A stretch of DNA of 64,000 bases from Flavobacterium microcysteis. GTDB taxonomy: Bacteria > Bacteroidota > Bacteroidia > Flavobacteriales > Flavobacteriaceae. The notes under the pieces were generated by a model. That model was given only the letters and a program-made list of their open reading frames with translations. It searched no databases and was not told where the DNA came from. This document shows, piece by piece, positions 59,664-64,000 of the stretch. The DNA lies in the NCBI RefSeq assembly GCF_006385255.1, contig NZ_VFJE01000048.1, positions 1-64,000 of the forward strand, written 5' to 3'. A program made the position numbers and the translations under genes. Every line of letters starts with the position of its first letter. The first letter of the stretch is position 1.

Positions 59664-60599
59664 ATGAAAACTTTAAAAAAAATCTTGCTGGGACTACTTG
59701 TCCTTTTTGTGGTATCATTGATTGGTGGCTATTTTTATTTTGAAAAAAAATTCTCGCCACCTGAAAATTACCTCGATGTTTCTGGCATTTCAGAAGATAT
59801 ACCAATGCAATGGGAAGGAGATGATGAAAATCCATATGCTGCTCTTCTTTTACCAGTCCGGATTAAAGGAATAGATAAGCCTTTTTTTATGCAGTTGGAT
59901 TTGGGTTCGCCGGTTACTGTATTCTATAAGAACTCGTTGGAATCTGTCAAGAGCTTATTTCCCGATAAAATTCCGATGAGTACAGAAAAAGGAAAAATTG
60001 CATTGGATTTTTTGCTTCAAAAAATGAAGGTTTCGTCAGGTGCTTATGAGGTATTGGATTATGGCAGTAAAGCTGATTTTGAAAATCCCGATGCCCGGAA
60101 TATAATTGGCACTATTGGCACAGACTTATTAGAAAAAAGAATTATCACGTTGGATTTTAAGAACAGCCGCTGCTCTTTTTCCAAAACAATAGAAGAGCGT
60201 GATTTTTCCAAATTTGAATTTAAAAAGCGAAGAATATTAATTCCTGCAACGATTGGCGATGAAAACCTTAAGCTGATGTACGATTCGGGAACCAGCGGTT
60301 ATGAGCTTATTATGAATAGGGACAAATGGGAAAAATACAAGACAAACAATACAATAAAAACTGAAAAAGGAAATTCATGGGGGAAAGAGCTGAAGGTAAT
60401 TACTGCTCTGTCAGATCAGGAAATAAGATTTGGAAACAAAATACTCCAACTTTCTGAAGTGACCTGCATAGAAGGAACCTCAAAAGCACAAAACTTTTTG
60501 ATGAAACTCTCAGGAATGCAGGGAATGATTGGAAATAAGCTATTTCTCAACCGGAAGATAATTTTGGATTGTGGGAATCAGGTATATAAAATTGAATAG
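59664..60599 (+). CDS. Membrane-anchored aspartic protease-like protein, apparently bilobal
   Basis: The ATG at 59664 (MKTLKKILLG) begins an N-terminal membrane anchor (about 6-26), giving 311 residues. Two aspartic protease-like active-site segments are seen: Asp79 in MQLDLGSPVTVFY, and Asp207 in LMYDSGTSGYELIM, the latter like the DTGTS of pepsin's second lobe. Each is followed by a hydrophobic Gly motif (IIGTIGTDLL at 148-156; GMIGNKLFL near 293). So the chain resembles a pepsin-like two-lobe protein rather than a single retropepsin half. First-lobe Thr is replaced by Leu (DLG), which could lower or alter activity. It faces the periplasm. Confidence 0.75.
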   Translation: MKTLKKILLGLLVLFVVSLIGGYFYFEKKFSPPENYLDVSGISEDIPMQWEGDDENPYAALLLPVRIKGIDKPFFMQLDLGSPVTVFYKNSLESVKSLFPDKIPMSTEKGKIALDFLLQKMKVSSGAYEVLDYGSKADFENPDARNIIGTIGTDLLEKRIITLDFKNSRCSFSKTIEERDFSKFEFKKRRILIPATIGDENLKLMYDSGTSGYELIMNRDKWEKYKTNNTIKTEKGNSWGKELKVITALSDQEIRFGNKILQLSEVTCIEGTSKAQNFLMKLSGMQGMIGNKLFLNRKIILDCGNQVYKIE

Positions 60600-60612
60600 A
60601 ATGAATAAGTAA

Positions 60613-60645
60613 AAAGACAAGCTCTGTTTTTGAGCCTGTCTTTAA
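60613..60645 (+). terminator. Terminator after the aspartic protease-like gene
   Basis: AAAGACA-GCTC pairs with GAGC-TGTCTTT, with one A-C mismatch, around a 7-base loop (60613-60643). Confidence 0.65.
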
Positions 60646-60658
60646 ACACAATCTACGG

Positions 60659-61288
60659 CTAATCTTCACCGGAATCATTAATTATGCCTTCTTCTAGGCA
60701 ATCTAAAACCTGAATAAGCAATTGTTCTAATGGTTTATCAGCCTGGGTTCTCGTGAGCATAGGCGTCAGATGTTCGTCCCATAATTCATCAAACTCATCC
60801 TGATGGTAGCGAACCAGCCCAAACTGATGGCTGTCGTCGAAATAAATATAAAATGCCTCCTCCAGTTGCCAATCATAACGATATAGGCCAATACATTTAT
60901 AATTCGTATTGATATAATCAATTTTTGTTTGAGATATATGATTGAATTCAGGGCGATCATTACCCCAAGAATGTTTTATGGCATCTATGAGTCCCAGAGA
61001 ATACCGTTTGTCAAAATTTTGCTCTGCTTTCAGTTCTTCGAGCAATCTGAAAACCGACGGTATGTTGATATGATAATCTTCAGACTGATTCCATATACCA
61101 CCTGACTGTTGATAGAACTTTTGTAATGCAGTAGGTACTTCCGTTTCAAAATAAGTAGAAAGTTCATTGAGTTGCTCAGTAGAAGCCGGCTCCGTATTTC
61201 TTACCCTAAACCAGTCTGTAAAATCTTCATCAAGTTGATGAGTAATTACTTCGTTGAATTCTTTAATTCGTGCTTTTAATAATTTCAT
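60659..61288 (-). CDS. SMI1/KNR4-family protein
   Basis: The 209-residue protein has the SMI1/KNR4 (SUKH) pattern in its first half: TEPASTEQLNELSTYFETEVPTALQKFYQQSGG. Later parts have FYIYFDDSHQFGLVRYHQDE. Such proteins often neutralise secreted contact-dependent or polymorphic toxins, lying just downstream of the toxin gene. Here the upstream sequence on the same strand has no intact toxin, only a 73-codon frame interrupted by two stops (61334-61552). It is either an orphan immunity gene or has a different role. Confidence 0.85.
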   Translation of the reverse strand: MKLLKARIKEFNEVITHQLDEDFTDWFRVRNTEPASTEQLNELSTYFETEVPTALQKFYQQSGGIWNQSEDYHINIPSVFRLLEELKAEQNFDKRYSLGLIDAIKHSWGNDRPEFNHISQTKIDYINTNYKCIGLYRYDWQLEEAFYIYFDDSHQFGLVRYHQDEFDELWDEHLTPMLTRTQADKPLEQLLIQVLDCLEEGIINDSGED

Positions 61289-62059
61289 GGTATATATATT
61301 ATTGTTAATTAAACGAGTTTTTAGTTCCTAGAATCAAATAGTCGTTTCTGGATGCCAACGTTTGCCAGTTTCGTAGTCAATGTTCAATTTGAGAATTGTC
61401 TGTTTTAATACTTTAAAACAGCGAATGGCTTACTGATAGCAATATCGTTAGATAGGAGTCTGTTTGAACAGCCTTTCATCCTCTGAATCAGTTGTGTAGT
61501 AGTTGCGATCTGATAGTGTCAGATGCTTGATAGTGTTTAATTGTGTGTACATGGCGTTTAATTTGATAACGTAAAAATCAAACAAAAAATACAATTTTCA
61601 ATATATTTTGTGTTTTATTTGTGATATTGTTTTAAAATGATTAATTATGTTTGTTTGAAATAGCCAGAGATTTTAGCACTAAATGTGCTTGTATATAAAG
61701 TTAGATAATCGTTCTTCGATTGTTTATTGCCAATATAAATGCCAACTAAAAATAGTTTACCATGAAAAAGCAAGTTTACTACACTTATTATTATCAATAG
61801 CAAGACTTATTCTCAGTTTAGCGAATCAGATGCGATAACCATTTCTTAAATCTGAAAAAGAAGATACTATACTCCCATAAAACATTTCGGTAGGATTCAA
61901 TAGTAGAAATTCTATTGAACGTTAGCACTGACAATCTGCCTTTGGCAAAATAAGATTGTTATTTGGCATTTATATGTCAAATTGTTTTTAAGCCCAACAA
62001 ACTATATTCTGTATCTGCTAAAATAAATTTAGCAAGTGCATATGTAAAAAAATGGGCAT
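61289..62059. other. 771-base gap with decayed coding traces and short inverted repeats
   Basis: No intact gene is seen. On the minus strand, one frame from the ATG at 61550-61552 to a TGA at 61334-61336 reads through 73 codons with two in-frame TAA stops; parts look protein-like (LNIDYETGKRWHPETTI). An inverted repeat TTCAATAG/CTATTGAA lies at 61896-61919. The motif AACGTTRGCA occurs at 61918-61927 on the plus strand and at 61353-61362 on the minus strand. GCTAAA/TTTAGC pairs just before the PAP2 start. The rest is AT-rich. It looks like a site of gene loss or cassette-like exchange. Confidence 0.5.
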
Positions 62060-62887
62060 ATGAACACCAATGTTATTATTAATTATGCTAGGCTCAAATT
62101 GCCTTTATTCTTGTTGCCAATATTTCTCTTAGTTGTAGTTGTTCTGTTTCTCTATAGCCAAAATGCTTTGTGTGTTGAAGGCTATGTACAAATTCAAAAG
62201 GACAGTTTCTTTTTTATCAATCAGTATCTGGGGCAATACCCATACCTACAGATCAATCTTACCCAATTAGGAGATGCCCTGGTTATTTTGTCGCTTTTAA
62301 GTATTTTCTTCATTTATGCTTCAAAAGTCTGGGAATCTCTGTTGTCAGGCTCATTGGTTTCTTTGTTATTGGCCGGTTTGCTAAAAAAAATATTTGCCAT
62401 ACCACGGCCTGCAGCTGTATTTAGTGATGATAGTTTTATTATCATCGGGAAAAAATTAACTGGACATAACAGCTTGCCTTCTGGGCATTCTATTACAGTC
62501 TTTACTGTACTTACTGTTCTGCTGTTTTCGTTTATGCCTAAGAGTTTGAAATCAAAAATCGCATGGTATTTGGCAATTATAGCTGCAGGGTTGGTGCTTG
62601 TTTTTACGCGAGTAGGAGTAGGAGCCCATTATCCGCTTGATGTTATAGTAGGCAGTATCGTCGGATATATCTCAGGACTTGCAGGTATCTTTATCAGTCG
62701 GAAATACAGACTCTGGGGCTGGATTTGCAATAAAAAATACTGTCCTGTTTTTATTTTGTTATTTCTAATCTGCTGTATTTTGCTTACCTTCAGAATAATT
62801 AATCAAAATCTGGTATTGTTTTATCTCGCAACAGCTAGCTTAATCGTCTCGCTGTATAAAATTATTACTATCTATGTTAAAAAATAA
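62060..62887 (+). CDS. PAP2-family membrane phosphatase
   Basis: The 275-residue protein has about six membrane helices and the three phosphatase motifs: KKIFAIPRP (C1), LPSGHSI (C2, catalytic His) and TRVGVGAHYPLD (C3, with Arg, His and Asp). Family members dephosphorylate membrane lipid phosphates such as undecaprenyl diphosphate, phosphatidylglycerophosphate or lipid A. The helix before C1 and a long C-terminal extension (about 60 residues with two extra helices) are longer than in the minimal family. It lies in the variable right end of the window. Confidence 0.92.
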   Translation: MNTNVIINYARLKLPLFLLPIFLLVVVVLFLYSQNALCVEGYVQIQKDSFFFINQYLGQYPYLQINLTQLGDALVILSLLSIFFIYASKVWESLLSGSLVSLLLAGLLKKIFAIPRPAAVFSDDSFIIIGKKLTGHNSLPSGHSITVFTVLTVLLFSFMPKSLKSKIAWYLAIIAAGLVLVFTRVGVGAHYPLDVIVGSIVGYISGLAGIFISRKYRLWGWICNKKYCPVFILLFLICCILLTFRIINQNLVLFYLATASLIVSLYKIITIYVKK

Positions 62888-62970
62888 TCTGAAAATCATT
62901 TTTCTGTAAGTAAACTCCTGATTTTATTCATACTTAGAACAATTTTAAACCACTTAATTACTAAATAAAA

Positions 62971-63534
62971 ATGAGAAAAATTTTAATAACCATAACGTTA
63001 TGCAGCCTTAGTTTTACGGCAAAATCCCAAAATGCAAGTGTTGAAAAAACATTATTTGGAATTCAGACTGGATTTTTGGGTATTTGGGTGTATAATGAAA
63101 CCAAATTATCAAATCAGATTGTCACCAGAACAGAAGTAGGTTTAGATAGCGGAATTTGGGGAGGCGATTATTATGATAAAACAGGATTTTTAATGACACC
63201 TATAATAACTGTCGAGCCACGTTGGTATTACAATTTGAATAAAAGAGAACCCAAATCAAAAAGAATTGATGGAAATAGTGGAAATTTTATTTCGCTTAAA
63301 ACGAGTTATCACCCGGATTGGTTTGTTATTTCAAATTATGATGATGTAAATATTATTAGTGACATTTCAGTGATACCAACCTGGGGAATCAGAAGGAATA
63401 TAGCAAAACAGTTTAATTATGAAGCTGGTATTGGAATTGGATACAGGTATATTTTCGCTAAACAGGCTGGTTATCTTGAAAACGAAAGTGACGTAACGAT
63501 AAATTTGCACCTTCGGATAGGTTATAAATTCTGA
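62971..63534 (+). CDS. Hypothetical exported protein, probably a small beta-barrel
   Basis: The 187-residue protein has a signal peptide ending at AKSQ. The mature part has alternating strands with aromatic residues (FGIQTGFLGIWVYNE, IITVEPRWYYNLNKRE, FISLKTSYHPDWFVI) and ends NLHLRIGYKF with a terminal Phe, as in outer membrane barrels. I cannot name a family with certainty. Its stop lies 12 bases before a 9-bp inverted repeat (63546-63588). Confidence 0.75.
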   Translation: MRKILITITLCSLSFTAKSQNASVEKTLFGIQTGFLGIWVYNETKLSNQIVTRTEVGLDSGIWGGDYYDKTGFLMTPIITVEPRWYYNLNKREPKSKRIDGNSGNFISLKTSYHPDWFVISNYDDVNIISDISVIPTWGIRRNIAKQFNYEAGIGIGYRYIFAKQAGYLENESDVTINLHLRIGYKF

Positions 63535-63545
63535 TAAAAATGAAA

Positions 63546-63588
63546 GCATAACTGCCGTTCAGTTTTACAAGAGAAACAACAGTTATGC
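63546..63588. repeat. attC-like inverted repeat after the barrel-like gene
   Basis: GCATAACTG (63546-63554) and CAGTTATGC (63580-63588) are perfect reverse complements separated by 25 bases. The outer arms contain AAC and GTT, as in attC R'' and R' sites, and the element starts 11 bases after a stop codon. It is shorter than most attC sites, and no integrase is in the window. A simple terminator is the alternative, but the T-run lies 16 bases away. Confidence 0.4.
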
Positions 63589-63608
63589 GAACCGTAAATA
63601 GCAGTTTT

Positions 63609-63980
63609 TTAAAGTGTTATCTTAAAATTTTTATCCGTTGCCAACAGAATAAAGGTAAGTATACACATGAGTAAGGAATTGTAAAAATGTTGATATTCCT
63701 GATGTGCCATATGTGCCGTAAATGCTCCCACCGCAAAAGGAAATAGTAGCAGTATTCCAAAGTTTTTCAAATGAGGTTTAAAAAATCCGATTAGAACTAG
63801 GAGCACGCCTATTAGCTCACCTATACCAATGATAATTGTCCAGGTCTTATTGAAACCCAAAGATTGCATACTCTGCATCATAGATTGTTTCTGAAAAACC
63901 TTAAACAGTGAAGCATATCCGAATACATAAACATAATAAGCATAACTTAGCCAATGAATGATTGGTACAATAGTTTTCAT
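63609..63980 (-). CDS. DoxX-family membrane protein
   Basis: The 123-residue protein has four membrane helices (about 8-25, 46-64, 70-90 and 100-116). The DoxX pattern is seen: FGYASLFKVFQKQSMMQSMQSLGF, then IGIGELIGVLLVLIGFFKPHLKNFG and a short loop with MAHQEYQHFYN. Family members are annotated as quinol oxidase- or thiosulphate-associated or as of unknown function. It is complete within the window. It converges on the palindrome after the barrel gene. Confidence 0.88.
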   Translation of the reverse strand: MKTIVPIIHWLSYAYYVYVFGYASLFKVFQKQSMMQSMQSLGFNKTWTIIIGIGELIGVLLVLIGFFKPHLKNFGILLLFPFAVGAFTAHMAHQEYQHFYNSLLMCILTFILLATDKNFKITL

Positions 63981-64000
63981 TTTATATATTTTTTTGTTCT

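Noticed and set aside
61761..61799. 12-codon ORF starting MKKQVYYTYYYQ in the 61.3-62.1 kb gap
   Set aside because: Too short to judge, with no promoter or terminator; a Tyr-rich leader peptide cannot be supported because the next gene (PAP2) is 260 bases away with no attenuator-like structure.

Overview
The window comes from a low-GC member of the Bacteroidota, most likely Flavobacterium or a close relative. The evidence is six proteins with type IX secretion (T9SS) type A sorting tails and one with a type B tail, a SusC/SusD pair, many Cys-anchored lipoproteins, DUF4252 and GEVED domain proteins, a zeaxanthin-type crtI-crtB-crtZ cluster, a carbamoyl phosphate synthase large chain without the C-terminal allosteric domain, and promoters of the Bacteroidota form (TTG, about 19 bases, TAnnTTTG). 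No tRNA, rRNA, CRISPR array, prophage or intact insertion sequence was seen.

Layout. 0-5 kb: the GC-rich 3' end of a large type B-sorted surface protein, then a PepSY-like periplasmic protein with an OmpR-type two-component system that share a promoter motif, and an orphan oligopeptide-binding lipoprotein. 5-13 kb: housekeeping genes (mtaB, lytic transglycosylase, rpmH, carB). 13-18 kb: a TonB-dependent receptor divergent from a LytS/LytTR two-component pair. 17.6-28 kb: exported proteins (ankyrin, DOMON-like, two tandemly duplicated VCBS/ASPIC proteins, a diheme cytochrome lipoprotein, a GEVED protein) with a thioesterase and rmuC. 28-33.6 kb: small conserved proteins, YceI, two RNA-modification enzymes and an unusual two-module methyltransferase.

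33.7-42.4 kb is a vitamin B12 acquisition island. An ABC importer (binding lipoprotein, permease, ATPase) lies on the minus strand. Divergent from it, a cobalamin riboswitch precedes a BtuB-like TonB receptor, two BtuG-like beta-propeller proteins (one lipoprotein, one T9SS-sorted) and a further T9SS-sorted protein. 42.4-46.6 kb holds an S41 protease lipoprotein and an ECF sigma factor cassette with a membrane protein and three DUF4252 proteins. 46.6-50.4 kb is the carotenoid cluster headed by a MerR-type regulator carrying the Wx9EH and ExHxxG residues of CarH-type B12 photoreceptors, so the B12 island and the pigment cluster may be linked. 50.5-55.4 kb holds a SusC/SusD pair preceded by a separately terminated 59-codon Cys-rich small ORF, divergent from an Lrp/AsnC regulator. 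56-64 kb: ArsR regulator with an MFS exporter, several lipoproteins or barrel proteins, a bilobal pepsin-like membrane protein, an SMI1/KNR4 protein, a decayed 770-base gap, a PAP2 phosphatase, a barrel-like protein next to an attC-like palindrome, and a DoxX protein.

A long interspersed palindrome occurs three times in intergenic DNA (6.9, 36.7 and 57.8 kb). The best candidates for undescribed biology are the Cys-rich peptide/SusCD unit, the T9SS-sorted BtuG-like protein, the CarH-like regulator, the shared operator of the first two-component system, and the pepsin-like protein.
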